A stretch of 64,000 bases of DNA from Aquanectria penicillioides (lineage: Eukaryota > Ascomycota > Sordariomycetes > Hypocreales > Nectriaceae). The position numbers were made by a program, and so were the translations under genes. The notes below the pieces were generated by a model. It ran no database searches and was not told where the DNA came from. It worked only from the letters and a program-made list of their open reading frames with translations. Of this stretch, positions 37,982-49,322 are shown one piece after another. Position 1 is the stretch's first letter. Every line of letters begins with the position of its first letter. The DNA is taken from the NCBI GenBank assembly GCA_003415625.1, contig PYIU01000001.1, positions 992,001 through 1,056,000 on the forward strand, given 5' to 3'.

Positions 37982-38017
<36 letters not shown>

Positions 38018-38292
38018 AGTGGCTCGTATGAGATTACACCTTCCATCTCGTCTGTTTCAATGCTTTGTGTCGCTTCACCACCGGTGCCGTGTGATCGCTT
38101 TAGCTCTTCAACGACTCCAGCGACTCCAACGACTCCAACGACTTCTTCCAACGCATGTCCGCGCCCCGCGACAGCTGCCGCTGCCGCTGCGACACCAATG
38201 GCAGATGCCAAGCCGCGTGCGCCGTCAAGCAGGGCTGGCGGAGTCGCCTCCTCGTCGGGTTGTGGGGGAAGGTCAACTGACGACGTTGCCAT
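35599..38292 (-). CDS. DUF1479 protein (Fe(II)/2-oxoglutarate-oxygenase-like fold) with Ala-rich N-terminal extension
   Basis: Single exon, 897 aa from the ATG at 38292 (in-frame codons further upstream are not ATG). Residues from about 390 on form a recognisable DUF1479 domain: LPSRFARIKRNLIRGHEVE, a RRYGVGVLRRVVPKCDADVA segment, FFWTPAQVRARAHPNV, the His-rich EHWHPHLHLRGSM and GDYIFWHPDLPYYL. The last two probably carry the metal ligands of the jelly-roll fold. The family is related to bacterial YbiU; the substrate is unknown to me. The first 390 or so residues are low-complexity Ala/Ser/Thr/Pro with a poly-Ala tract from a GCA repeat. Fungal members usually begin near the RFARIKR segment, so the true start may lie downstream or an intron may be missed. 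It ends 275 bp from the convergent NRPS stop; no functional link is shown. Confidence 0.78.
37984..38013. repeat. (TGC)10 trinucleotide repeat in the DUF1479 ORF
   Basis: Ten TGC units on the plus strand, GCA on the coding strand, encoding poly-Ala in the N-terminal extension of the DUF1479 protein. Repeat length is likely variable between strains. Confidence 0.85.
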
Positions 38293-39946
38293 GGCTGTGT
38301 GGTGCTGATGGCTCACTGCTGTTAGTACCTCCGTCGCTATGCTAGGCCAGTTATGCGCGTCGTCCAAGGCGGTCCGCTCTGGGATCTCAACATTCCAGGA
38401 CTACCACAAATTCACCTGCGATCGAGTCGAGCCAGAAGAAAGGGCCTCACGATGGGATAAGAAAGAACAAAGGGCCGGCGTGGTCGCGCGTGGTCGTCGT
38501 CTAATCACCGATGTGATCGCAAAGGTCGAGAATAGAGAAAGTCAGCTACTGATATTTGGTCAGGTCTCAGTCTTGCCATCGGTCCCGTTACTGATACCAA
38601 CGTCCCAGCCAGATGGGTGAACCCACAGATTGACGAGCGGTTGGCCGGACCGGGCTTTTAAAGAGGGCCCCCTTTTGCTATCGCTCACGCGCGACCCTCG
38701 AATTGCGAGCACACGACGCCCCCGTCAGGTCGTCAGTCGGTTCTGGCAAACGATGCGACGGCAGAGCATGTGGAGCTTCCAGCAGTTTTCGGCCCTGACA
38801 TCCGTCAATTCAAGTGTTTGGTGCTCGACGTTCCGCCCCGAAATTCCCGGTAAGCCCCCACAGGCAACCCCCCCCCACAAAATCTCCCTCCTCCACATCC
38901 CATGTGTTCATGGTACGGCTGTACGGGCCATGGCCCATCCACGACGACCCACGAGTTCAGCCTGTAAAGATCAGCGAACCAGCGGCCTTGTTCCTTGCCA
39001 CTCCCGCGACCCAGGCCTGCTCGACGCGGAGGCAAACAAAATCCATGCATATCGGCCGATCCGGTCCATGATGGTTCAGGGCCAGAAGCCAGACGAGCGA
39101 GACACACCAGCCTGGTCCATCTTTGGCTGTCCTTGCTGAGATGGGACATCCATGTCCCATCCGTGCCAAGCTCGCCCCAATAATCCCAATAATTCCCTTT
39201 CAAGTTTATTGGCAAAGCTACACGCCAGCCAGGCAAACAGGGGCAGCATGCGGATCGCGAATGCATGCCATCCGACAGTTTTCATCGCATGCCATCTTCC
39301 GCCCGTACAACCCCAGCCGCCGCCGCCCATCCATCCTACTCTGGCCTCCCTGGTTGGTCTCTATCCGCCACCGTCGACAACACAATTTAAATCTTCCTTG
39401 TACGGCAATCAAGATCGGAGATGCTCCATCTTTCCCATCATCCAAAAATGACATTTTTAATTCCTTACATATAGCACATACACACCTGTGTTGTTCGAGT
39501 ACAATCTAGACTAACCCGCACCGCACTCTCGGCTTTATCCGTCTGCGCTTGTGCCTGGCTGTCGGCCCGCCGATCCCGCCAATCCCGCCAGCGGCATTCA
39601 TCGCCGCGACAAATCCCACGGCCAAACTTGCCCCCGTACCGCAAACCCCAGTCAGGTCCCAATGCTTTGCCTATCTCACTTCAGGCATGCGCGGCTGCAC
39701 TGCGGATTTATCCAAAATAGCCCCGACAGGCACGTTCACTGAGTGGATCGCATATACAGTTTATCCGGATATTCTTTGTTCAATGTCAAGTCGGTATCTC
39801 GCTTTATTCAATCAAACTATCATACGGGGGCTCCGCATACATCCATAAACATCGTTGCGGCTATATTCTATGATACATCGACTACCATCCCAAAACCAAA
39901 CTAGGGGGCTGATAAAGTGATAAACAAAAGGCACTCTCCCAGTCGC
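38293..39946. other. 1.65 kb intergenic, no gene recognised
   Basis: Lies between the start of the DUF1479 gene and the stop of choline oxidase, so it should hold the promoter of the former. The ORFs (largest 169 codons) have no family resemblance. A TTTTAAAG element at about 38655 and a C-run near 38870 are visible. Confidence 0.55.
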
Positions 39947-41583
39947 TTACAGGCGGGATCGGTTCTCGAGCTTCCAGCCCTGGTCCTGGGCAATGAGCTC
40001 AGCAGCGCGCTCACCAGCAGACAGGACAGTAACCATGGGGTTGACGGTGGGCATTTCAGGGAAGATACCGGCGTCGACGATGCGCAGCTTCTTGATACCA
40101 CGGACCTTGAGGGTGCAGTCGACGACGGCCATGGGGTCGCTGACGATGTCGCCCATCTTGGTGGTACCGGCGGGGTGGTAGACGGTATGAGCCACGCGGC
40201 GGGCGTACTCGCTGATCTCCTCGTCGGTTTGGACCTTGGGACCGGGGGCAACCTCGCTCTTGAGCCAGTCCTTGAAGGGAGCCTGCTGAGCAATCTTTCG
40301 GGCGGCCTTGATGCCAGCGACCAGGGTGGCAGCATCGTAGCCCTCGGCGTCGGTGAAGTAGCGGAAGTCGAGGGCAGGCTTGACGTTGGGGTCGTTGGAG
40401 GTCAGGTAGATGCGGCCACGGGAACGAGGACGGGGGATGTTGGGAGTCATGCAGAAGGCATAGCCGTCAGGGATGGTGGGGTATCCGAGTCGCTCGGTGT
40501 TGAGCGTGAAGGGGATCTGGTAGCAGTGCATCATGATGTCGCAAGCGTCGCCGTCGTTGCCAGCGGCGTTCTTGGGCTCGTAGCGGAGGAAGACGGCGGC
40601 GTCAGAGTCCATGGTGGTCTGGTTGGGGGGACGGGCTTGTTGAGCTCCCACATGATGATGGTCTCGGGGTGGTCGAGAAGGTTCTCGCCAACGCCGGGGA
40701 TGTCCTTGACGACGGGGATTCCAAGGCCCTCGAGCTGAGCACGGGGACCAATGCCGGAGTTGAGGAGGAGGCGAGGGGTATCAACAGCACCGGCAGTGAG
40801 GATAGTCTCCTTGCGGGCGCGGAGAGTATAGGTCTGGCCGGTCTTGACGGTGACAATGATGCCGGAGGCCTCGTCGTTCTCAACCAAGAGCTTGGAGACG
40901 TGGGCCTCGGTCAGGACAGTGAGGTTGGGTCGTCGCTCCTCGCCACGGAGGATGGGGTGGATATAAGCGACGGAGGCGCTGCTTCGGCGGCCGTTGTCGG
41001 GGTTGTAGGCGATGGACAAGAAACCGGCGCACTGGGTCAGCTGGCCAGTCTCGATAATCTCGTGGTTGAAGTCAGTGACGACGGGGATGTCGAGTGCATC
41101 GCCGCAGGCCTTGACCCAGTCCTTGCAGAGCTGGTTGCGGTGGCGGGCGTGGACGGGCTGGATGGAGTTGCGCAGGTTGTCGCAGTGGCGCATCATGGTC
41201 TCCCAGTCCCAGCCCTTGCAGCCCTGGGCAACCCAGCGGTCCATGTCATGTTTGAATGGGCGGAAGGAGATGAGGGTGTTGTGCGAGGAGCAGCCGCCGA
41301 GGACCTTTGCGCGAGAGTGACGGATGTGGCTGTTGCCATTGGGCTGCTCTGTGGTGCCGTAGTCATAGTCGAGATCGCCGCCGAGCAAGCTGAGCCACTC
41401 ACGCAGGTTAAGGACGTTGCTGAGGTCGTAGTCGGAGGGACCAGCCTCGATGACCAGGACCTTGGCCTCGGGGAGGTACTGGGACAGTCGCGAGGCAACG
41501 ACACAGCCGGCAGTACCACCTCCTACGATGATGTAGTCGTAGGCATCGGAGGGGTTAGCAGGGAGGGTCTGGGTGGTAACCAT
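39947..41583 (-). CDS. Choline oxidase-like GMC oxidoreductase, one apparent frameshift
   Basis: This FAD enzyme oxidises choline to betaine aldehyde and can carry on to glycine betaine. The sequence reads as one exon if a single C is missing from the C6 run at 40625-40630 (minus strand), where KPVPP must run on into NQTTMDSD; corrected length 545 aa. It has the FAD dinucleotide motif VGGGTAG (residues 20-26) and EAGPSDYD. GGCSSHN places His101 where bacterial choline oxidase covalently binds FAD. HPAGTTKMG and PTVNPMVTV near the C-terminus supply the catalytic His-Asn pair. These features favour choline oxidase over other GMC enzymes. Divergent from a betaine aldehyde dehydrogenase 5.9 kb away. 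A G14 run (41602-41615) lies just upstream of the start codon. Confidence 0.9.
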
Positions 41584-42689
41584 GATGACGGTGTTGGTGG
41601 TGGGGGGGGGGGGGGATGAAGGGCGGATTGGAGAAGCAGTCGATGGGGTATCAAGGGGGTATATATGGCTTCAATGGATCACAAAAAGGCCAGTCCTATT
41701 GATGAACCCAGTCAAGAAGCTCTTGATGTGATGGAGTGATGAGGAGGAGGAGTGATGGGGGAAAAAAGACTGAAAGATCGGCGGCAAGACGAAGTATTTT
41801 GAATGTAAGAAGACGGAGAGCGGCGGCTCAAAGTGGGGGCGTGTCCGGGACGGCGTGATGGGTCCCAATCCAGCAACAAGAGGGGTGTGGATTGGGATAA
41901 GACGAGAACGGGGCGATGGCATGGCCTTGGGGAGGGGGGAGGGAACGGACGGGGAACGAGGGAGGAGGGCTAAGAGACGAGGCACGGGGATAGCATCGAG
42001 GAGCAAAGCATGGCAGAGCACACAGTACGAGGACAACGAGGTACCTTGCAGTGACTAGCCCCGGCTAGCATGGTAGGTTGAGGCACGCAGGGCGCACACA
42101 CAGCAGTAGTGCCAACAGGCCCAACTGTACCTTGGCACCATGGTACGGATATAGCAAAAAAGGAAAAAGGCTGAGCGATTGACAAGAGTGGAGCAGCAGA
42201 GCAAACACCAAAGGAAGCCCGACTGGGTGGAGGGGACCGAGTTTGGAGGAGATGGAGATGTGACGGTGGCGGAGGTGGGGCGGAGGGCGGAGGACGGAGG
42301 ACGGATACCTACTGGATGGTGGATGATGGATGGCGGCAGAGAAAAGGGAAAAGTTTCTCACCGACATTCACCTATGAACGGCGACGGATGGGAAAGATGG
42401 CGCCCCTTAGTTTAGCAAGCTGGAGGCCGGCTTAGCATTGAATTTTGCCATGGAAGCCAATCAATCCCTCAATTGCATGGATACAGTCGCAGTTGGCCCT
42501 ACTACAATGAGGATACCATCTTGTTGCAACTCAACTGCGATTGCACCATAAGTGCACAGCAGCAATGGGGAAACAGATGCCCACCATCTTGTTTAGCTAC
42601 TACTACCCCCCAATTGCCAGACATGTCTCAAGTTGGCCAAGTACCTATCTAGGTAAAATTCCAACTACTAGCCTGGCTACCAGCCTCCA

Positions 42690-42719
42690 TAGGTAGGTAG
42701 GTACGTACGTACGTAGGTA
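42690..42719. repeat. GGTA/GTAC tetranucleotide repeat
   Basis: Tandem AGGT units pass into GTAC units and back to AGGT. It is the longest example of the TACCTAGGTA-like motif family that recurs between genes in this window. Confidence 0.8.
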
Positions 42720-43488
42720 AAGTAAGTCGCCATGTCTCGAATCTGTACTATCTGCATCTCTATCTGTGTCTGCTGCATCTATATCTATGTACCTGTCTCT
42801 CTTGCTGTCGCTCTCGGGGAAATTGACCCAGAGCGGTCGGTCTGTCTGATCTGACCTGACCTGGCTGGGCTCGAACCTCAAATTTCGTCCATCCATGAAT
42901 GGGTTGCTTATCTCACGGCATCGGTTTCCCGGAGAGGACAACGCAAACGGGGAAAGGGGGGGGGAAGTAGAGGAGGGAGGGAGGGCTCGGAAGAGTCTGG
43001 ACTGCGCAAACGACCTGGGACGTTGGGACAGCAAACAACGGATAGTGGACAACGTCAGACCCGGGCTGCCGGTGGACAGGTGAGGGTTTATTACAAGGGC
43101 TGGTGACGACCACGTCGAGGAGGATGGGGCGGCACTGTTTCCAATACGTTGGTTACTCTCGGCATTTCCGTAACGAGCAAGTAAGAAGTTTAGTCGGGCG
43201 AAGGAGTGTGAGGGAGGGTTAGCAGGCCCAGAACTGACTGCCGTGCCACGCTCCGGCCGGGTGCGGTACGTACGTGCATGGGCTCGTTCCGTATTGCATC
43301 CTCGCTGCAAACCTGCATACGGAGGAGCAGGAACAGGCCTCCTTCTCGTACGGTTCGGCTGCTTCGACGGGGCAGCGGCGGGCAGGGCAGGGGGCAGACA
43401 GAGAGCGGCACGCGCAGAACGCTTCCGCCGGTGGGAGTCGCCGTCTGTTACCATGTTCTGTCGTTGCTCGGCGCCCGGGCGTGGCCGT

Positions 43489-43530
43489 GTGGTGGTGGGT
43501 GGTGGTAGTGGTGGTGGTAGTGGTGGTGGA
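43489..43530. repeat. GGT/AGT trinucleotide-rich tract
   Basis: About 14 imperfect GGT units interrupted by AGT. Translated on either strand it gives only low-complexity Val/Gly or His/Thr peptides. Confidence 0.75.
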
Positions 43531-46006
43531 GGCGACACCGTGGGTGGCCGTTCTGCTGTGCTCCGTCCGGCGTGTCCTGAGCCGCCGTTGCCGCGTGGTC
43601 GTCAGCACCCACACTGTGCCCACCTCCAAGCGGAACCTCGAATAGAGAGAAGCCCGCTTTTCCCTCTGCTGCTGGTGATCTGCCTTGCTTGCCAACCACC
43701 GTCGAGCTAACGTTTCTCGTTTCTCGGTTCGCATGTGGGAGCGAGGCGCAGACCCAGCTGAGATCGGGTTGGGATCTGGACAGACGGCAATTCGACCCCT
43801 TCCATCCCCCCCCCTCCCATACCTCCCTTCCCATCCACTACCCGCCATCCACCTCCTTACGGTATGGTAACCTACATACTCCGTACGTAGTACCACTAAT
43901 TACCGGTATCTGTCTCTCTGCTGCATCCCCCAGCGTGTTATCCGGAGCTCACCGTAACGGGGGACCACACGCACGGTCCGGCGAAACATTCCCAGAAGGG
44001 ACAGTAAAGATTATCGGTTGCCGTATTGGGCTTAGTCACCTCCAGCCATCCACCATCTCGGAGGCTCCAAAGCGCCGCCCGGCCCCCGCCCACCGAACTA
44101 CCTACCGAGCTACGGACTACAGGCGGGATGGGATACACGAGACACGGACACACGTCCCAATTCCCGGTATCTTGCTCCCAGAGAGTCAAGATAGCCCACG
44201 ATGCCTGCTTCTGGAAAGAGTATGAGCATCCTCCCTTGTCCGTTTGTCATTCAACTTGTCCACCTGACTGCCGCCATTCCTTGAAATCTCAGTGCTGGCT
44301 TGCCCTGCACCCCCTTTTCTGCCAGTATTTCCCTATCACGCAGGATAGACGTACGTGTGCTTCTCGTGTCAATGCCGCAAAATTTAAAAAAAAAAAATGC
44401 CCATGCCATGTCCTCTCTCGAACCCTCACCGTCGAGGCGATCCCATCGCCGCTATTCAGACGGCGTACCCCAGCACCATCCAAGGGGGTGTGGAGGACCA
44501 ACCCAGCCCGCCCAAGCAAAAAAAAGGATCCCAATGACGTAGTTGGTGCCCCTCCGCCTCTGCTCGCGGGTCCGGGAGTCGTGGATGCTGCTGTTGGCTT
44601 GCTGCAGGGGACAAAGGCATAAGGCCTACGGTTCTTTGTGTGCGTGCACGCGCCGCAAACCCACCCAGCTGGGCCAGCATGACTGAAGGGGAACCGGACA
44701 GCGAAACGAAACTGGTGCTGGAATCCCATTGCCAAGCGCCCGCCGTTATGCGCAGTTAGAGCAATTCACGTTTGGTGCCCCTGGTCTGACCACGCGCTAC
44801 GTTTATAACGAGCCGCGGACCAACAAGAGACGAGCAAGAGGGATAAAAAGCGATGGGGAAAAAAAATACGAATCCACATGGAATTGGCGGATTGTATTGG
44901 CGGGTTTGGCCTGGCTTGAAGTGCCAGATAGGGTCCTCGTGGAGTTACCGCTGCAGGGACAGCCATGTGTCCCGTCTACCGAGTACTGGAACCGGTTTGG
45001 GGGTTAGGGAGAGGCGGATGATGAGGATGAGGCCGTGATTAGGCGCTCTTGGCTGCCTAGCTGTCATGGTACGCCAAAAGGGAGGAGAATTGGAGAAATT
45101 GTTGCTTCCGGCCTGAGGTTTTCTTTTTTTTTTTTTTTTTTTCTTTTCTTTTTCTTTGACATGTTGTCGCTTTGTTTTTTTAACCCGGTTATTCTTGTTT
45201 CCTTGTATGCCGTTGGTTGAAAAGGCCGTTTGAGATTCTGTAGGTCCTCATTTGGGTTCTTGTCCCAAACAACGACCTGTCATGAGGCCTCCCCCAGGCA
45301 ATCATGACTTTAGCTGACTTGCTCCTTCGTGGTTGTTACGCAATAAAAACATTCCTCTTACCCAAATGACACTTGATCATGGTGATGATGCTTCATTTCT
45401 TCGTCTTTCTCGCCATGGCTGCGGCGGCAAAACAATTCAGGCCCAGACCGCCACGGCCCAATATTTGGCGTTGGGACTGGTTCCCAGACGCTGGGCCTGA
45501 AAGCATGGGACAAGGCAATATGCACTGTATCGGTAGATTGGGTCGTCAAGGTGGAGGACGGCGAGGGAGCGGAGAATGGGGAGGGGGGCGTCACTGGGAC
45601 CGACCATCCATCATGACGTGAGAAGCCCCGCTGAAAGGACCCCGCAGTCTAGCACTCTTAGCGCGTATCCTTCCCTGTGGCGGCGAGTCGTTACGGTGCA
45701 TACGGATACCATGGATATCATTGGCAAAAACGGACCCAGTTGTCAGCGAGAGAGTGTGAGCCTGTTTTGCCGACGCTTTTCGTACGTGACATTATCTGTA
45801 CGTGGAACCATGACATGGCGAAAGGGCCATGTTCGCCTTCCCTTTTTTGCTTTTTGCGGTTCATCATGCACATTTCGTCCGAGCAATTAATTTTAACCAT
45901 CCTTCTTGCCATTTTCGTTCAATGATGCTCGTGGCCGGGTCCCGTCGCCGTTTCAATTCTATCTGGACCCTTTTTTCTTAACCTGCTCCAGTTGGTTATG
46001 ATGGTC

Positions 46007-46028
46007 TGACGTCGGCCGTCTGACGTCG
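46007..46028. promoter_or_regulatory. Pair of CRE-like TGACGTCG elements
   Basis: TGACGTCG occurs at 46007-46014 and again at 46021-46028, within a tandem CTGACGTCG repeat. Such elements resemble ATF/CREB-type bZIP sites, used by fungal stress regulators of the AtfA/Atf1 class. They lie about 1.4 kb upstream of betaine aldehyde dehydrogenase. Function is inferred. Confidence 0.4.
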
Positions 46029-47451
46029 TGTGGCTGCAACCAAAGGGCCCTCTCCCCCCACTCTCCGGGCCGGTCCTGTACTATGCTGAGCCGTCATATT
46101 ATTATAATTCGGAGGAAAAAAGACCCTTGGCCTACGTGGTTGGGTGAAGATATCCAGAGCAACCGTTGAGGGCGAGCAAGGGACGGAGGATTGGTGTTGA
46201 GGCGCTTTAGACAGTGTGAGATGTACTTGGCTGATACATGGCGCTTTCAAGTGTGCGGTTTTTGGGCGTCCACAGCGACACCCGCAGGCTCGTGCCTAAT
46301 TAGGTACATGCATTTGTGGTAGGAGCGTAGTACTTTGGCGCTGCACCTGCTGATTGCAGCAACACCGTGTAAGTGAGAGGTGTCATGAGGAAATGGAACA
46401 ACAAGAGAGTAAGGAACATATTCTTCTGTCATTCATTAGATTCAGTCTATCCATGCGTATCTCTCTGTAGTAGAAGGAGTTCTCTTTCTCGTCCCAATTT
46501 GTCATGTTCTCACTCCATCTGTCTGTCCATCGACCAACCTGTATCGACTATCGACTGGTCTGCTGAGCTGCGTATTCAGCTCTCTTTCAACATCTCAGCC
46601 TCGGCCCCCGCTTCGGGCAGCGGTCGGCAATTGACCAGCTCTGTCTCCGTCTCTGAAGGATTCTCCTTTTTTTTTTTGTCTTTTTTTTTTGCCCTGCCTC
46701 GTCTCGCCTGTTTGACTCTTCTTGATGCTCATTGATCAATTCCGTGCCTCCGCTGGGGCCCTTCGAAAACCTGGCCCATGCTCCTCTCTGTGACGCCCTG
46801 CCCGGGGTGTCACGCACCAACGCAACCCACCCCCAACCAAAACCCTTGCCAACCCCCCCATTCGCATCTCACATCTCGCCGCCGCCGCGCATGGTTTGGG
46901 CCCAGCTCCGAATCGCAGAAGCAAAAAAATCAATCCGCATCGCCCATCTGCATCGCATTGCATCTCACCCACCGGATCGCTGTGCCTTTCCCGATCAGCG
47001 CTAGGGTCATAGCCAAATTGCCTAACCCGGGAAGGGGCGCTTCTTATGTAATCTGCTACTCGTGAGTGTCCCGATTTGGGTCTGTTTGGAGAGAGAGTTC
47101 CAATCCATGCCGTGCCATGGAGCCCATGAAGCCCATGGACATGGAGGAGGCGTGCTGTTTAGTCATCCAGGTGGGTGGGTGATTGCTGGTCGCGCAGTGT
47201 ACGTACCTTTCCCAATTGCTCTCCATCGTCATCGGGCGCCTCTTTGAGGGTAGTTGTTGTTTCGGCTCTCTTCGTCCATCCCGACGATTGCGAGTGAGTT
47301 TCTGGTCCCTCCTCCGAGTCTTGGCCCAGCTCGCTTCTATTTTGTTGGAAGCCATTGCCTCTTCATCATTCCCTTGTTCCTCCTCCATTCTTGCCCGCCT
47401 CCTTCTCCCGCTCCTAAGCTGTTGTCGAGCTTCACTTCTCATACCGGCATC

Positions 47452-48978
47452 ATGACCTTCTCTTCAGAAATCCACACCTTCCACTCGGGCAAGCCCCAGC
47501 CCGAGTCCTCTTCGGCATCCTCCTTCACCTCGGTCGACCCCAGCAACGGGAAGCCTCTCGCAACCATCTACACCACCACTCCAGCTCAGCTCAACGACTC
47601 CGTTGCCGCCGCCCAGGCTGCTTTCCCCGCCTGGGCTGCCACCCCAGCTCCTCGACGTGCCGCAATCCTCCTGCGCGCCGCCGCCCTCCTCCGCGAGCGA
47701 AACGACGAGCTCGCCCTCACTGAGACGCTCGACACTGGCAAGGCCTGGTCTGAGACGTCCACTGTCGACGTCGTCACCGGTGCCGATGTTCTCGAATACT
47801 ACGCTCAGCTCGCTGCTGGCAGCTTCCCCGGAGAGCACACCCACTTGAGGTCCGATGCCTTCGTCCTCACCAGCCACGAGCCTCTAGGCGTCTGCGCCGG
47901 CATTGGTGCTTGGAACTACCCCATCCAGATTGCTCTGTGGAAGTCGGCTCCCTGCCTGGCTGCCGGCAACTGCATGGTCTACAAGCCCAGCGAGGTGACT
48001 CCTCTGCACGCCAACACCCTGGCCCAGATCTACATCGAGGCCGGTGTTCCCCCAGGCGTCTTCAACGTCGTCTACGGCGACGGCCCTGCTGTCGGCGTTC
48101 CCCTCGTTGCTCACCCGGGCATTGCCAAGGTCAGCTTCACTGGCCAGGTCAGCACCGGCAGCAAGGTTGCCAGTGCCGCTGCCAAGGAAATGAAGAGCAT
48201 CACCATGGAGCTCGGTGGCAAGAGCCCGCTTGTCATTCTCCCCGACGCCGACGTGGAGGAGGCTGCCGATGTCGCCATGGTTGCCAACTTCTTCTCCACC
48301 GGCCAAGTCTGCACAAATGGAACCCGTGTCTTCATCCCTGACATCCTCTTGTCCAAGGTCGAAGATGCTCTGATCAAGCGCTGCCGTGAGGGCATCCGCA
48401 TGGGCCTTCCCCGGGATGAGAAGACCAACTTTGGCCCCATGGTCAGCTCTGCCCAGCAAGCCAAGGTCAAGATGTATATTGACCACGGCCGAACCGTCGA
48501 CAAGGCCCGTGTCCTTTACGACGGCTCCAACGAGGCCCAGAAGGACCTGCCCACCGCCGACGGCTTCTGGGTCCCCCCGGTCATCTTTACCGACTGCACC
48601 GACGACATGCGCATCACTCGCGAGGAGATCTTCGGTCCCGTCATGTGCATTCTTCCCTACAAGACCACCGGCATGAACAAGGAGGACTGGCTCCCCCCTC
48701 TGGTTGCCCGAGCCAACGACACTCCCCTTGGCCTGGCTGCTGGTGTCGTCTCCTCCGACATCGGTCTCGCCCAGGAGGTCATCAAGGGTCTCGAAGCCGG
48801 CATCACCTGGATCAACACTTGGGGTGAATCGCCAGCCGAGATGCCTGTGGGCGGCTGGAAGATGAGCGGCCTCGGTGTCGAGAACGGCATCGAGGGCATT
48901 CGCGCCTACATGCGCACCAAGAGCACCTTGGTGCAGCTTGGCAAGGGCGCGTGCAAAGGCGTGTTTGCTAAGCTGTAG
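47452..48978 (+). CDS. Betaine aldehyde dehydrogenase (NAD(P)-dependent ALDH superfamily)
   Basis: Oxidises betaine aldehyde to glycine betaine. A single exon from the ATG at 47452 gives 508 aa, a normal ALDH length. Seen in order: GAWNYPIQIALWK (about residue 155, with the conserved Asn), KPSEVTPLHAN, the nucleotide-binding FTGQVSTGSKV, MELGGKSPLV (general-base Glu, about 252), GQVCTNGTRVF (nucleophile Cys, about 286), EEIFGPVMCILPY and the C-terminal GGWKMSGLGVENG. The open frame extends upstream to 47254, but CT-rich sequence there looks like leader and the ATG at 47452 matches the family N-terminus. Divergent to choline oxidase, so the pair makes a complete choline-to-glycine-betaine route. 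The specificity is assigned from similarity plus this neighbour. Confidence 0.92.
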   Translation: MTFSSEIHTFHSGKPQPESSSASSFTSVDPSNGKPLATIYTTTPAQLNDSVAAAQAAFPAWAATPAPRRAAILLRAAALLRERNDELALTETLDTGKAWSETSTVDVVTGADVLEYYAQLAAGSFPGEHTHLRSDAFVLTSHEPLGVCAGIGAWNYPIQIALWKSAPCLAAGNCMVYKPSEVTPLHANTLAQIYIEAGVPPGVFNVVYGDGPAVGVPLVAHPGIAKVSFTGQVSTGSKVASAAAKEMKSITMELGGKSPLVILPDADVEEAADVAMVANFFSTGQVCTNGTRVFIPDILLSKVEDALIKRCREGIRMGLPRDEKTNFGPMVSSAQQAKVKMYIDHGRTVDKARVLYDGSNEAQKDLPTADGFWVPPVIFTDCTDDMRITREEIFGPVMCILPYKTTGMNKEDWLPPLVARANDTPLGLAAGVVSSDIGLAQEVIKGLEAGITWINTWGESPAEMPVGGWKMSGLGVENGIEGIRAYMRTKSTLVQLGKGACKGVFAKL

Positions 48979-49140
48979 ACGATTTTGACGATACCCATGT
49001 AGAAACGAAAATTGTATGCGATTGTGATAGATTTATTTTTATTTTACTTTGAACGGTTGTTGGTGGCTTAGGCACAAGCATCTGAAATTGAATGGCGCTG
49101 TAGTCTGTAGTTTCTATGATGAACTCGCAAGTGCTGAACG

Positions 49141-49148
49141 TGACGTCA
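49141..49148. promoter_or_regulatory. Perfect CRE palindrome TGACGTCA
   Basis: Exact ATF/CREB octamer 163 bp past the BADH stop and 0.9 kb upstream of the next gene start. Which gene, if any, it serves is unclear. Confidence 0.3.
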
Positions 49149-49305
49149 TGAAGAGTAACAATTATGGCCAGAAAGTTCATTCATCAAGTCTTGGTTAACT
49201 TTCATGATTCATTGCTTTATTTGACAATGTCTGATAACACTGATCTTGGTCTACGCAATGCATGTCAAGTCACAGGGTGCCAATGGCAATTCCTACCTGC
49301 CCAAA

Positions 49306-49322
49306 CCCCCCCCCCCCCCCCC
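49306..49322. repeat. C17 homopolymer
   Basis: Seventeen C bases followed by seven A; the length is likely inaccurate. Confidence 0.85.

Larger units (their letters stand above)
41584..47451. other. 5.9 kb divergent interval between choline oxidase and BADH, no convincing gene
   Basis: The left part (41.6-43.0 kb) is purine-rich and the right part (46.4-47.4 kb) pyrimidine-rich on the plus strand, so each flank is CT-rich in the sense of its gene, as in the sidA-NRPS interval. It contains GGTA/GTAC repeats, a GGT-rich stretch, a T19 run (45124-45142) and two TGACGTCG elements. The longest ORFs (up to 297 codons, minus strand near 43 kb) are low-complexity. Confidence 0.6.

Noticed and set aside
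39917..41619. Long plus-strand ORFs (273 and 316 codons) over choline oxidase
   Set aside because: Antisense shadows; the minus strand encodes an unmistakable GMC oxidoreductase.
42645..43538. 297-codon minus-strand ORF in the choline oxidase-BADH interval
   Set aside because: Begins in a GGT repeat and is Pro/Thr/Arg/Ser-rich throughout with no recognisable domain.
47884..48486. 200-codon minus-strand ORF over BADH
   Set aside because: Antisense shadow of the aldehyde dehydrogenase.
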